From contig JAOQAI010000017.1 of assembly GCA_025963645.1 (NCBI GenBank), positions 124,001 through 188,000 on the forward strand: a stretch of 64,000 bases of DNA. Reading direction: 5' to 3'. A program made the position numbers and the translations under genes. Shown here one piece after another: positions 26,686 through 35,198 of this stretch (its first letter is position 1; each line of letters starts with the position of its first letter). The notes under the pieces are model-generated. The model saw only the letters and a list, made by a program, of their open reading frames with translations, did no database searches and had not been told where the DNA came from. Source of the stretch: Flaviaestuariibacter sp. (GTDB lineage Bacteria > Bacteroidota > Bacteroidia > Chitinophagales > Chitinophagaceae).

Positions 26686-27798
26686 TTATTTCACCCATTC
26701 GATACACACCGGCTTGGGAACTTCGATCTTCTTACCAGTATCCGTCAGCAGCCCGGTTTTATGATCCATCCGGAAGACGGTAATGGCATTCGTATCCTGG
26801 TTGGCGACCAATAAGAAATGACCACCCGGGTCGAAGTTGAAATTTCGTGGCGCCCGGCCACCACTCAGTTTATGCCCTATCAACTGCAGGCTTCCGTCCT
26901 CCCTATTGATCCTGAAAATAGCAAGGGTGTTGGAGGAATTGCGGTTAGAGGCGTATAAGAATTTTCCATTGGGCGATACATGTATATCGGCAGCAGTGGC
27001 TGTGCCGCGGTAATCGCTGGGCAGGATGTTTACTTTACTCTTTTGCACCAGCCCTCCTTTTTTATAATCGAATTGCGTAACCGTTCCGGATAGCTCCTGC
27101 ACGAGGTACACCCATTTACGGTTGGGGTGAAAAGAAAGGTGTCGCGGCCCGGAGCCATCGGCCAGTTTCACAAATGATTGTCCATCTGTTGGCAGCAGGT
27201 TGCCGGTGCGGGCATTGAACGAATAGCTAAAGACCTTATCGGTACCCAGGTCTGTTACAAGTAAGTAAGCGTTGTCTGGCGAAAAGACGGCCGCATGCAC
27301 ATGCGGGCTGCCCTGGCGATCTTTATTGGTGCCGCTGCCCCGGTGCTGTATAGTCGTCGCAGCTTCGCCCAAACTGCCATCCTCACGGACGGGGAGAACC
27401 GTAACCGTGCCACTGCTGTAGTTGCCCACAGCTGCCCAGCGGCCGGTTTTATCAAGGGCAATATAGCAAGGGTGCTCGCCACCCGATGGCCGGCTGTTTA
27501 GCTGTTGCAATCGTCCGTTTATCTTATCAAAAGAAAAGGCAGTGACCGAACCGCCAGCCGCTCCGCCATTTTCATTTACGGCATACACGTGGTTGCCCGC
27601 TGCACTTACTGCCAGGAACGAAGGGTTCGATGTGTTAGCGTAATCAATAAGTGTTGCTTCACCGCTTTTGGTATTGAAATAGTACACATAAATGCCGTGG
27701 CTTCTGCCGCCCGTATAGGTGCCTACCAGTAGCTTAACGGATTGAGCGGAAATAATAAGAGGAAGCAAAAGCAGCAGCGACAGGGCGATCTTTATCAT
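26686..27798 (-). CDS. Lactonase-family seven-bladed beta-propeller, secreted
   Basis: 370 residues. A signal peptide (IKIALSLLLLLPLIISAQS) is followed by repeated propeller motifs such as HGIYVYYFNTKSGEATLIDY, VSAAGNHVYAVNENGG, PHVHAAVFSPDNAYLLVTDL and RHLSFHPNRKWVYLVQEL. This is the PF10282 family related to 6-phosphogluconolactonase YbhE and muconate cycloisomerase-like proteins. The signal peptide points to a periplasmic role rather than the pentose phosphate pathway. Confidence 0.85.
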   Translation of the reverse strand: MIKIALSLLLLLPLIISAQSVKLLVGTYTGGRSHGIYVYYFNTKSGEATLIDYANTSNPSFLAVSAAGNHVYAVNENGGAAGGSVTAFSFDKINGRLQQLNSRPSGGEHPCYIALDKTGRWAAVGNYSSGTVTVLPVREDGSLGEAATTIQHRGSGTNKDRQGSPHVHAAVFSPDNAYLLVTDLGTDKVFSYSFNARTGNLLPTDGQSFVKLADGSGPRHLSFHPNRKWVYLVQELSGTVTQFDYKKGGLVQKSKVNILPSDYRGTATAADIHVSPNGKFLYASNRNSSNTLAIFRINREDGSLQLIGHKLSGGRAPRNFNFDPGGHFLLVANQDTNAITVFRMDHKTGLLTDTGKKIEVPKPVCIEWVK

Positions 27799-27841
27799 GT
27801 GAGCACTAAGCTAAGAAGGATTTGGCAGCCGCTGCGGAATG

Positions 27842-27878
27842 TTAACCGCCACATTATGTAGAAATTTGTGGCGGTTAA
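27842..27878. repeat. Perfect 12-bp inverted repeat in an intergenic gap
   Basis: TTAACCGCCACA and TGTGGCGGTTAA are separated by 13 bases, just upstream of the lactonase start region. No T-run follows, so it is not an intrinsic terminator. The rest of 27799-28166 holds only a degraded copy of a dispersed repeat (28008-28060, CATCCTTCGCCGAAGCGCCC). Confidence 0.7.
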
Positions 27879-28166
27879 TGTAAAATGATTACTTTAGTAG
27901 GGCTTCAGCCTCATCCTGCCTCGTCTGCATCGTTTCGATAGACGCCTCATTCCACATTGCGGTTCTTGTTACTACAACGTCAGTGTAAAGCTTGTTTCAA
28001 AGGAAGTTGTCATCCTTCGCCGAAGCGCCCAGGATAAACATTGAGCCCGGCGAGCCACCATGGGTTTACGAAAGAAAGCATTTTGTTTTACGAGTTCCGT
28101 GACAACATTTTAGAGACGGTTTTTTAGGATAGTTTTTTATTAACCACCATAAAAAAAGGAGGATCT

Positions 28167-28553
28167 ATGTCTCGGTTTTTTGCAATGACTATTCCCGTCC
28201 TTCCAGGCAGAGAAGCTGCCTGGCACCAGTTTATGAACGAGCTCAAAGGCGACAAGCGCAAAGCTTACCAGGCCTCCCGCCGGCGCTTAGGCGTACGGGA
28301 ACGGGTGTTCTACCAGCAAGGCGCAACAGGCAATGCCGTCATCCTCACCTTTGAAGGAGAGAACGCCGAAGGGGCCTGGCAAATGCTGGCCACCTCTGAC
28401 TCGCCCTTCAGCGAATGGTACTTTGAGCAAGTGGCCAACATTCATGGCATTTCCGTGGTAGATGTGCTGCTCACGCCACCACCGCCCCAGCTGGCGGATT
28501 CAGGACCGGTCCTCGAAAAGACCGGGGCCCCTTTCTCGCCGTCTGCCTCTTAA
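28167..28553 (+). CDS. Small alpha+beta protein (DUF6176-like, dimeric barrel-like)
   Basis: 128 residues. The pattern FFAMTIPVLPGREAAWHQFM ... RRRLGVRERVFYQQ ... AVILTFEGENAEGAWQMLA resembles ferredoxin-like dimeric alpha/beta barrels, though the family call is tentative. It ends in a Pro-rich tail. A textbook Shine-Dalgarno (AAAGGAGGATCTATG) precedes the start, rare in this SD-poor genome. A strong terminator follows. Nothing suggests a substrate. Confidence 0.65.
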   Translation: MSRFFAMTIPVLPGREAAWHQFMNELKGDKRKAYQASRRRLGVRERVFYQQGATGNAVILTFEGENAEGAWQMLATSDSPFSEWYFEQVANIHGISVVDVLLTPPPPQLADSGPVLEKTGAPFSPSAS

Positions 28554-28562
28554 ACCTTTTAC

Positions 28563-28596
28563 CCAGCGGCCCGCATTGGCGGGTCGCTGGTTTTTA
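28563..28596 (+). terminator. Terminator after the small alpha+beta protein gene
   Basis: The stem CCAGCG-G-CCCGC / GCGGG-T-CGCTGG is followed by TTTTT. The T-run overlaps the stop codon of the frameshifted gene on the opposite strand. Confidence 0.85.
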
Positions 28597-28838
28597 TTGC
28601 AATAGCTTTTGGATAGCTACCACGATAGCTTGCAGCAGTTCCGGTGATAGGGGCTTGCTGTTGATGCCAGAAGGCTCCGTCATACCCCGGAAGCTTCCTT
28701 CCTCGTCGCGGTCAAAGAAGATCTCCTGTTCGCCTACGGTCACTTTTATTTTATAGGTGTAGCAAAGGGGACCAGTTGCGAGGGCAGCAGGATCTCCTTC
28801 CCGCCAACGAGTACCGGGAGGTCAAAAGGGTCGGTCAT
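28594..28838 (-). pseudogene. Frameshifted small hypothetical gene (81 residues if repaired)
   Basis: From the ATG at 28838 the frame reads MTDPFDLPVLVGGKEILLPS then QLVPF and soon stops. In another frame the protein continues YTYKIKVTVGEQEIFFDRDE and ends LQAIVVAIQKLLQ. Adding one G near 28762-28763 (TTTGC to TTTGGC) restores a continuous 81-residue product with PFGYTYKIKV. From memory, this layout recurs in small Chitinophagaceae proteins of unknown function. It is either a real one-base deletion or a sequencing error. Confidence 0.7.
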
Positions 28839-29037
28839 AGCGCAAAGGTGATGGTTCGTAAGGGGATAAGCCGCCTTCTTTCTAACGACTTCGGTATTCA
28901 AAACCGCTATTGCATTCTCCACCTATCTTATCCTGCATCCGCAAGAATTAGTGCCAATAAGCCGGAACGTGATTTGCATAGTATCACAACGAGAAAGTAT
29001 TTCCTTACACTTTGTGAAAGGAGGGAGCAAGGACAGC

Positions 29038-29045
29038 TATCTTTA
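29038..29045 (+). promoter_or_regulatory. Putative -7 box for the single-domain response regulator
   Basis: TATCTTTA, one mismatch from TAnnTTTG, ends 29 bases before the ATG at 29075. A TTTG lies at 29011-29014. The gap 28839-29074 holds nothing else I can identify. Confidence 0.4.
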
Positions 29046-29074
29046 ATCCCTCTTTACCTAAGCCTTATCATTGT

Positions 29075-29461
29075 ATGAACCCTTCCAAGCTGGTTATTTA
29101 TGTAGATGACGATCACGAGGACCGCATGATCATGGAGGACGCTTTCCTGAATGTGAAGACCCACCACCTGATGACCCTGCCGCACGGCAATAAGCTGCTG
29201 GACTACCTGAAAGAAACGCCTCCCGAGGCTTCGCTGATCATACTCGATATCAATATGCCCTTCATGTCGGGGCTCGATGTGCTGCGGCTGCTGAAGTCCG
29301 ATGCCCGCTACAAGGGCATCCCCGTGGTCATGTTCACTACCTCCTCTTCCACTGCCGATGCGCAGAAAGCCAAGGAGTACGGTGCCGACCTGGTGGTAAA
29401 GCCCGCCACTTACCGCGAAGCCGTATCTGCTATCTCAGGTCTCCTGGCGCACAGTTTATAG
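29075..29461 (+). CDS. Single-domain response regulator (CheY-like receiver)
   Basis: 128 residues, receiver only: the acidic pocket is VIYVDDDHEDR, the phospho-acceptor Asp lies in LIILDINMPFMSGLDVLR (~residue 63), Thr in VVMFTTSSS and Lys in LVVKPATYREA. It has no output domain, so it acts in a phosphorelay or by protein contact. No kinase is next to it; the orphan kinases at 5097 and 17219 are possible partners, without direct evidence. Confidence 0.9.
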   Translation: MNPSKLVIYVDDDHEDRMIMEDAFLNVKTHHLMTLPHGNKLLDYLKETPPEASLIILDINMPFMSGLDVLRLLKSDARYKGIPVVMFTTSSSTADAQKAKEYGADLVVKPATYREAVSAISGLLAHSL

Positions 29462-29598
29462 TTGAATAAGTTGATCAATTGACTTGAGTTGAATGGTTAA
29501 CCGAGTTGACTCGACCGGTTGTTTGTCACGCCCTTCGGGCATCTTTGCACTGCATTATAAAGATTTAACTAATCCAAGGGCCTTGCTCACACTCAACT

Positions 29599-29645
29599 CC
29601 CTCTTTGTGTTCCTTCACGCTCTTTGCGTCTTAGTGGTTCAAAAA
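29599..29645 (+). repeat. Dispersed repeat family 1, copy upstream of the amidohydrolase
   Basis: A copy of a roughly 40-base intergenic repeat with core CTTTGTGTTCCTTCACGCTC then TTTGCGTCTTAGTGGTTCAA. Other copies are at 50225, 53551, 55661 and 61189. Confidence 0.75.
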
Positions 29646-29676
29646 CCCCTAACTTCCCTTCTTACAAACCAACCAC

Positions 29677-30969
29677 ATGCGACAACTACTAACGCTCCTC
29701 CTCCTTGCGGCAACACTTACTGCTGCTTCTCAAAAAACCTATATCCACTGCGGCACCCTGATAGACGGCGTATCCAACACGCCGCGCACCAATGTCACCA
29801 TCGTAGTAGAGGGCAATAAGATCGCCGTCGTGCAGCCCGGGTTCACCACCGGTGGCGCCTCCGATAAGGTGATTGACCTGAAGCGCACCACCGTGACGCC
29901 GGGCTGGATGGACATGCATGTGCACCTCGAAGGGGAAACGAATAAGAATCAATACCTGGAAGAGTTCACGCTGAACCCGGCCGACTTTGCGTTCCGCTCC
30001 GTAGGCTTTGCCCGCACCACCCTCATGGCGGGCTTTACCACGGTACGCGACCTTGGCGGCACCGGTGTCAATATCGCCCTTCGCAACGCCGTCAACAGCG
30101 GCATTATACAGGGTCCGCGCATCTTCACTGCCGGCAAGAGCATCGCCACCACGGGCGGACATGCGGATCCTACCTCGGGCTACCGGGCCGACCTGATGGG
30201 CGACCCCGGACCAGAGCAGGGCGTGATCAACGGCCCCGAAGATGCCCGCAAGGCCGTGCGCCAGCGCTACAAGGAAGGCTCTGACCTCATCAAGATCACC
30301 GCATCGGGCGGGGTGCTGAGCATGGCTAAGAACGGCTCCAACCCCCAGTTTACGGAAGAAGAGCTGAAAGCCATTATACAAACCGCCAAGGACTACGGCT
30401 TTAAAGTAGCCGCCCACTCACACGGCGCGGAGGCCATGAAGCGGGCCGTAAGGGCAGGCGTTAACTCCATCGAGCACGGCACCTATATGGACGATGAAGC
30501 CATCGCCCTCTTCAAGCAGTACGGCACTTACTATGTGCCCACCATCACGGCAGGCAAATCGGTGGGCGACTCGGCACTGATACCGGGCTACTACCCCGCC
30601 ATCGTCACACCTAAGGCGCTGGCGGTAGGTCCCCTTATACAGGGCACTTTTGGCAAGGCCTACAAGGCCGGCGTGAAGATCGCGTTCGGTACCGATGCCG
30701 GCGTGTTCGGTCACGGCAAGAACTGGCGGGAGTTCGGCTACATGATCGAAGCGGGCATGCCGGCGATGGATGCCATCAAATCCGCTACGGTAGCGGCTGC
30801 CGACCTCCTGGGCGTACGCGATGTGGTGGGCTCTATCGAAGCGGGCAAGCTGGCCGACATCGTAGCGGTTGATGGCGACCCGCTAAAGGACAGCGGCGCC
30901 TTTGGACGCGTGGTGTTTGTCATGAAGGACGGCAAGGTGGAGAAAGGCGCGGGGGTGAAGGCGTTTTAG
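29677..30969 (+). CDS. Amidohydrolase, Xaa-Pro dipeptidase-like (metal-dependent)
   Basis: 430 residues with a signal peptide ([19 protein letters not shown]), so it is exported. Metal ligands: the HVH pair in [11 protein letters not shown], a bridging Lys in [10 protein letters not shown], His in [12 protein letters not shown], His in [11 protein letters not shown], and Asp in [13 protein letters not shown]. The composite N- and C-terminal beta-sandwich is present ([20 protein letters not shown]). This subgroup hydrolyses dipeptides such as Xaa-Pro or related amides. Full length. Confidence 0.9.
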   Translation: MRQLLTLLLLAATLTAASQKTYIHCGTLIDGVSNTPRTNVTIVVEGNKIAVVQPGFTTGGASDKVIDLKRTTVTPGWMDMHVHLEGETNKNQYLEEFTLNPADFAFRSVGFARTTLMAGFTTVRDLGGTGVNIALRNAVNSGIIQGPRIFTAGKSIATTGGHADPTSGYRADLMGDPGPEQGVINGPEDARKAVRQRYKEGSDLIKITASGGVLSMAKNGSNPQFTEEELKAIIQTAKDYGFKVAAHSHGAEAMKRAVRAGVNSIEHGTYMDDEAIALFKQYGTYYVPTITAGKSVGDSALIPGYYPAIVTPKALAVGPLIQGTFGKAYKAGVKIAFGTDAGVFGHGKNWREFGYMIEAGMPAMDAIKSATVAAADLLGVRDVVGSIEAGKLADIVAVDGDPLKDSGAFGRVVFVMKDGKVEKGAGVKAF

Positions 30970-31741
30970 GGAGGATGTGCAGATGAGTGAATATGCAGAT
31001 ATGCAGATGGGGAAGCGGTTGATTGGTTGACAGAGTTGAGTGAGTTGCGTGAGTGCAACGAACGAAAGGGATCTTAAAGACCTCGCATAATGCCTAGCCA
31101 CTATCATACTTCCTCGTCCTTATCATGCCCGGCTTTTATCCTGAGCGAGTTTACCCTGAGTTCAACGAAGGGAAGGAGGCATCTATGGACTGCACACTAA
31201 ACCCCCGCCTGCCAACCATCACTCTCTCACCTTGTCATCCCGAAGCGTAGCGAGGGACCTGTGCGCCGCATAAGTCAAAACTGCTGTGCCCACATCCCCA
31301 ACCACAGCCCAAAATCCCCGGAGGGGATGACCAGCAACCCGAACGCTAAGTCCAAACACGCTTCCTGTTCAATCCTTTAGGTGCACACTCCTCGCCATGC
31401 ACAGCCGGTTTCCTTCCAAAACGCACCAGCAGGTGAAAGATGCTATTAAAGAGTTCGGGCCGATGCGTGCGGATATTGAAAGGGAGTTGGGAAAGTCTTA
31501 GGAGTGCGGAATGTTTAAGTAAATGATCAAATGAATGTTGAAACTGGTGGTTGAGAGCTTCCCACCGTATAAGTCATTTGGTATAGGATGACGTTTTCTT
31601 TAGAATGTCTTTTATAGCTATAGTTAAATCACTATTTCAGGATATAAAAATACATTTGCATCTTAAGTTGTCCTTTACATCTATATATAAGTAGCTTTTT
31701 CTCCTTATAAAAGACTTTTGTCTCTTAGATTGTCCTTTATA
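30970..31741. other. Gene-poor gap with dispersed repeat debris before the defence island
   Basis: The 770 bases include a GTTGATTGGTTGA-type repeat (~31018), a CATCCTGAGC-type palindromic repeat (31136-31179), a related CATCCCGAAGCGTAGCGAGG piece (~31237), and a possible 34-codon frame at 31397-31501 (MHSRFPSKTHQQVKDAIKEF) that could be a gene remnant. Composition turns AT-rich after ~31560. Two imperfect direct repeats, TCTTAAGTTGTCCTTTAC and TCTTAGATTGTCCTTTAT, lie near the island edge. Confidence 0.5.
31136..31179 (+). repeat. Dispersed CCTGAGC...GAAGG palindromic repeat
   Basis: ATCCTGAGCGAGTTTACCCT followed by GAGTTCAACGAAGGGAAGG; a matching copy is at 60177-60218. Shorter relatives occur near 6541, 28008 and 53482. 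Confidence 0.65.
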
Positions 31742-33250
31742 CTACTTTTTGAGTTGGTATTTAGTCCATCGTTTATCACCTGTTATTTCAACTACCCCTA
31801 AATCAGCTAACTTACTTAGTCTTCTTTGTGCTGTTTTACCCGAAATATTAAAGTGTTTAGCAAACTCTGCCGCAGAGGTTTCTGTTTTTCCTTGCAGAAA
31901 GATGATAGAATCTTTATCATCATCGCTTAACTCCTTTGGTGAAGCTGTTGTAGTAGTGGTAGTGCTTATAAAATCACGATTACGTCCAAAAATAACAGAA
32001 AGCATGCCCGCCTTCTGTTCAAATACAGGCTGGGGAAAACCCGATTCAGGTAGCCGGCGCATATTTCTCAATCCTATACCTCTTTGCTCGGCAAGTTTCA
32101 TTTGGTTGAAGATATACATGATTTTAGGGTTACGGCTGAGGGAAGGAGTATCAAACGTCCGTAAATCTTCTATAGTTAGGGGCAACATAGTAGTACCCGG
32201 GCTACGAACAATAATTTTATCAGGGCTGATATACAGGTAATTGGTGCCCCCCTCAATAGTATAATCTCTATGGATAATGGAATTGGCTATCGCTTCTCTA
32301 AGCACTTCAAAAGGAAAATCGGCTCGCTCCGTTCTTTCGCCCTGACTTCTGTTAATAGTTAACTTTAAAGCCTTGTCTCTAACAAAATCTAAAATTTCAG
32401 TAAGCTGGTTAACAAGCGGCCCTGAGAAATCCCGTATTTCAGGTTCGCCCGATCCGTAATCAATCTCAACTTTATAGACGGTTTGGGGAAATTGGTTTTG
32501 TGGGGCAGCACCAAACAACATCAACCCTAACCCTGTAGGTGTTAGGTTGCCCGCTGTAGTTCTTTCTATGAACTGGAACTGTTCCGCCCATTGATTGAAA
32601 TCTTCAGAAGGGTAGGTAAAAGGAGCTCGGGAAGCATGTATAAATTGTTGTATGGTCGGTTGGGAAAAACTGGAAAGGTTTGCTCCCGGTGCTCCGGCTT
32701 CTAAAAGGTTCTTAACAGGTGGAGGTGTACCTTTTTTTACTTGTAAAGCTTCTTCTTCCTTCTCTTCAATGAACTGGGCATTATCCGCTCGTATGACCTG
32801 TTCTAAATGATCAGGGAATAAATGAACCGTGATCCCTTTATTTCGTAAGTATTTAATACCCTCAGTTGCAATTTTAGGATTGGGATCTTCTACTCCCACA
32901 TATACCTCTCTTAGTCTGGCTCTGGCTATATGCGTACAGCATCCTCTCTTGGGAGATTTGCGGGATGCATCTGTGCACGGTTCAAGGGTGACGTATAAAA
33001 TACAATCTTTCAGATTATGCTGCCGGAGCTTACGCTCGATTAGGGTAAATTCGCAATGCTCACCCTCTCGGAGTTCACCACGGTGAGCACGGGCTAATAT
33101 TTCTCCATCGGCAGTAGCTATGATAGCGCCAACAAGAGGATCCGTTTTATCCGCATGTTCCGGAATCGACTTTCTGGCCTCTTTAATAGCTTCCCGCATT
33201 AATTCCTCTGGGGAATAATGGTTTTTTATTGTAGCACGAGCGGTGGCCAT
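31742..33250 (-). CDS. RibD-type deaminase fused to an ATP-binding (HATPase_c_4) and winged-helix protein
   Basis: 502 residues from the ATG at 33250. Residues ~13-150 are a RibD-like zinc deaminase: HCE at 65-67, TLEPC ending in Cys92 and a distal GCC at 103-105, then EDPNPKIATEGIKYLRNKGI as in riboflavin RibD. Residues ~200-425 match schlafen/AlbA-associated ATP-binding proteins: LREAIANSIIHRDY (318-330), EQRGIGLRNMRR. The last ~65 residues are a winged helix (SAAEFAKHFNISGKTAQRRL). RibD deaminates a pyrimidine intermediate; here a nucleotide or nucleic-acid target in defence is inference. No riboflavin genes are near. I know of no named system with this fusion. Confidence 0.78.
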   Translation of the reverse strand: MATARATIKNHYSPEELMREAIKEARKSIPEHADKTDPLVGAIIATADGEILARAHRGELREGEHCEFTLIERKLRQHNLKDCILYVTLEPCTDASRKSPKRGCCTHIARARLREVYVGVEDPNPKIATEGIKYLRNKGITVHLFPDHLEQVIRADNAQFIEEKEEEALQVKKGTPPPVKNLLEAGAPGANLSSFSQPTIQQFIHASRAPFTYPSEDFNQWAEQFQFIERTTAGNLTPTGLGLMLFGAAPQNQFPQTVYKVEIDYGSGEPEIRDFSGPLVNQLTEILDFVRDKALKLTINRSQGERTERADFPFEVLREAIANSIIHRDYTIEGGTNYLYISPDKIIVRSPGTTMLPLTIEDLRTFDTPSLSRNPKIMYIFNQMKLAEQRGIGLRNMRRLPESGFPQPVFEQKAGMLSVIFGRNRDFISTTTTTTASPKELSDDDKDSIIFLQGKTETSAAEFAKHFNISGKTAQRRLSKLADLGVVEITGDKRWTKYQLKK

Positions 33251-33370
33251 AATAAATATTGTTTTGAAAGCAGCAAAATAGAGAAGATTTTTATAAGAAG
33301 AGGATTCGCAAATACAGGAGTTCTTGATGACCCCATCATTGCAGTAAAGCTCCTTCAGGCACAAGGTTTA

Positions 33371-34606
33371 TTAATCCCGCTTCTGCCAGACTATTTCTCT
33401 ACCTCCTGCAAGGTTGTTTACATCCTTCTTAAAAGTATCAAGATGAAGCTGAAACTCTTCGCACACTTTTACTGCCCAGGCTTTTCGATGGGCTTCATCA
33501 TCAAGCTTTATGTAGTCCTCCCACTCCAGCTTATGAAAGTTATAATCCGAAAAAATCCAGATTAAGTAATTTTTATTTTGAAAAACATCAGTACGGTATG
33601 ACTGAAGAAGAGGCTTAAATACAGCTAAAGCGGCATCACCGGCACAGCCAAAAACTTCTTTCCCATTTTCCAGTCTATACGGAACAATATCAGTATGCCA
33701 GTGATGGGCTTCATTAGATAGCCGTGCCTTGAACCGGTAATTTCTAAAAGTGAATAGTTCAATATGCTCACTCAAAAAAAGCTTCTTTTTAACCTCGTTC
33801 ACTTCTTTGGCAGTAGCGGCCGCTATTTTGGCTTCAAACCCATTTAAAGCCGTGCGTATCGATTTTGCTGCATCATAGGCACTCTTCGTCAGCGTAATTT
33901 CATCTACGATCTCTTTATCCATCTTATAGGAGTTTGACTGATGAGTAAGATAGTTGATAAGGTGTATATATTGCTGTATGGTTTCCCGCAATAACGGGTA
34001 ACTGGCGGCTTCCTTCAAACAGTTGTGCAGCCAGTTTCTTATATCCTCCTTATATGAAATACAAATATATTGATTGCCTTCCTCCAGTTCTCTCTTCGAT
34101 TGTTTGGTAGGATGTAGCTTGTTGAGGGTTAAATAAAAAATAGGCGCTTCAGGATACTTGTTATTATAGCGAACCAGCTGCTTATCTAGGTCGCCGGCAT
34201 CTATCTTGTTTTCAAATACTATATGTTGTCCGTTTTTATCCTTTAGAAGAATATCGATCCGTCCGCCGCTATTGCCTTCGTTGTCCAACTTGCCAATATG
34301 TGCCTCTGCAAAAGAGCGGCTACCGCTGGGTGCAAACTTTTGCAGGCGTAAAAGAAATTGCGGGTGGTTCGCATATCTTATTTGGGTTTGTTCAAGAAAA
34401 AGTTCTAAAAAGCGATCTCCGCACCCATGCGCTCCATTCGCATCAAGCAAAGCTGCCAGCAATGCCGAATGGGTACCGACCTCCCGGCGTTCTACTTTCA
34501 AAATGCGAAAGACATTAAAATCTTCTCCCGTCAACCGGCTTATCTCTTCATACTTTTTGATGGTCTGTGAAACCTTGCTCAGTAAACTCTTGGTAATGGT
34601 TATCAT
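33371..34606 (-). CDS. PD-(D/E)XK nuclease superfamily protein (PDDEXK_4-like)
   Basis: 411 residues. The N-terminal nuclease core: conserved Glu in RREVGTHSALLAALLD, Asp118 in GGRIDILLKD, Glu132 and Lys134 in HIVFENKIDAGDL, and Gln143 in KQLVRY. This is a complete D-ExK-Q arrangement. The C-terminal half (~230-411) is unrecognised. PF14281-type proteins cluster with restriction and abortive systems and probably cut DNA. It sits 120 bases upstream of the deaminase fusion gene on the same strand. Confidence 0.8.
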   Translation of the reverse strand: MITITKSLLSKVSQTIKKYEEISRLTGEDFNVFRILKVERREVGTHSALLAALLDANGAHGCGDRFLELFLEQTQIRYANHPQFLLRLQKFAPSGSRSFAEAHIGKLDNEGNSGGRIDILLKDKNGQHIVFENKIDAGDLDKQLVRYNNKYPEAPIFYLTLNKLHPTKQSKRELEEGNQYICISYKEDIRNWLHNCLKEAASYPLLRETIQQYIHLINYLTHQSNSYKMDKEIVDEITLTKSAYDAAKSIRTALNGFEAKIAAATAKEVNEVKKKLFLSEHIELFTFRNYRFKARLSNEAHHWHTDIVPYRLENGKEVFGCAGDAALAVFKPLLQSYRTDVFQNKNYLIWIFSDYNFHKLEWEDYIKLDDEAHRKAWAVKVCEEFQLHLDTFKKDVNNLAGGREIVWQKRD

Positions 34607-34724
34607 ATCATATGCTGATCGCTGCCCCTAAATTATTGATTTAAACCGTCTTTTGTCAAAGACATCATCACCCTTCGCGTCTCCTTTGAGCAATACAAGA
34701 TACTCTTGGAATAACTGGATATTT

Positions 34725-35198
34725 CTATCCCTTCCCCACCAGCTTCAACTCTCCCATATCCTTCGTCTCGAACATATCCGCAATGTCCTCCAAGCTCCCG
34801 ATCCTAAAGACCAGCGGTGCTGTCGCATACGTATACACATAAAACCGAAACTCCTTCTGGTACGCATATTCCATCGGTTTTTGAAACAGCGTAGTCGTGC
34901 CCTCAAACTGTTCCCTGTCATAATACTCCACAAAGCCGTGCTCAAAATCCAGTCGCAGGGCGCGGATTCCTGCCTTCACCCGTTCCAGGAAGGCTCCCAC
35001 ATCTTTGATCAGCAGGAAGTGAGTGCCAAATGCTTTCAGCTTACCCTCCATCGCAAAATCGGTTGGCGAAGGAAAGTGATAGGAGGAAATACAATACAGG
35101 CTATACACATTCCCTAGGATGGTTTCGGCGGCCTTCTTCGTATGCAGGGACCCCACTAGCGGTAAGGAAAAACTGCCCTTTACAGATGCGGGCTTCAT
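34725..35198 (-). CDS. Hypothetical protein of the island
   Basis: 157 residues from the ATG at 35198. No domain recognised. Visible features: GSFSLPLVGSLHTKKAAETI, FGTHFLLIKDVGAFLERVKA, and near the end YAYQKEFRFYVYTYATAPLV. The YxxQxEFR pattern occurs in poorly characterised stress/defence proteins and in DUF2971-like proteins, and this protein looks short at its N-terminus. Its start overlaps the 5' part of the RES-domain gene on the other strand by ~80 bases, so one of the two starts is probably wrong or one gene is truncated. Confidence 0.5.
   Translation of the reverse strand: MKPASVKGSFSLPLVGSLHTKKAAETILGNVYSLYCISSYHFPSPTDFAMEGKLKAFGTHFLLIKDVGAFLERVKAGIRALRLDFEHGFVEYYDREQFEGTTTLFQKPMEYAYQKEFRFYVYTYATAPLVFRIGSLEDIADMFETKDMGELKLVGKG

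Noticed and set aside
28776..29078. 100-residue plus-strand frame before the response regulator
   Set aside because: It overlaps the frameshifted small gene antisense and has no recognisable features; the response regulator has its own promoter box inside this frame.
29689..30417. 242-residue antisense frame inside the amidohydrolase gene
   Set aside because: Complement of a GC-rich, well-conserved enzyme gene; the metal-site motifs prove the plus-strand frame.
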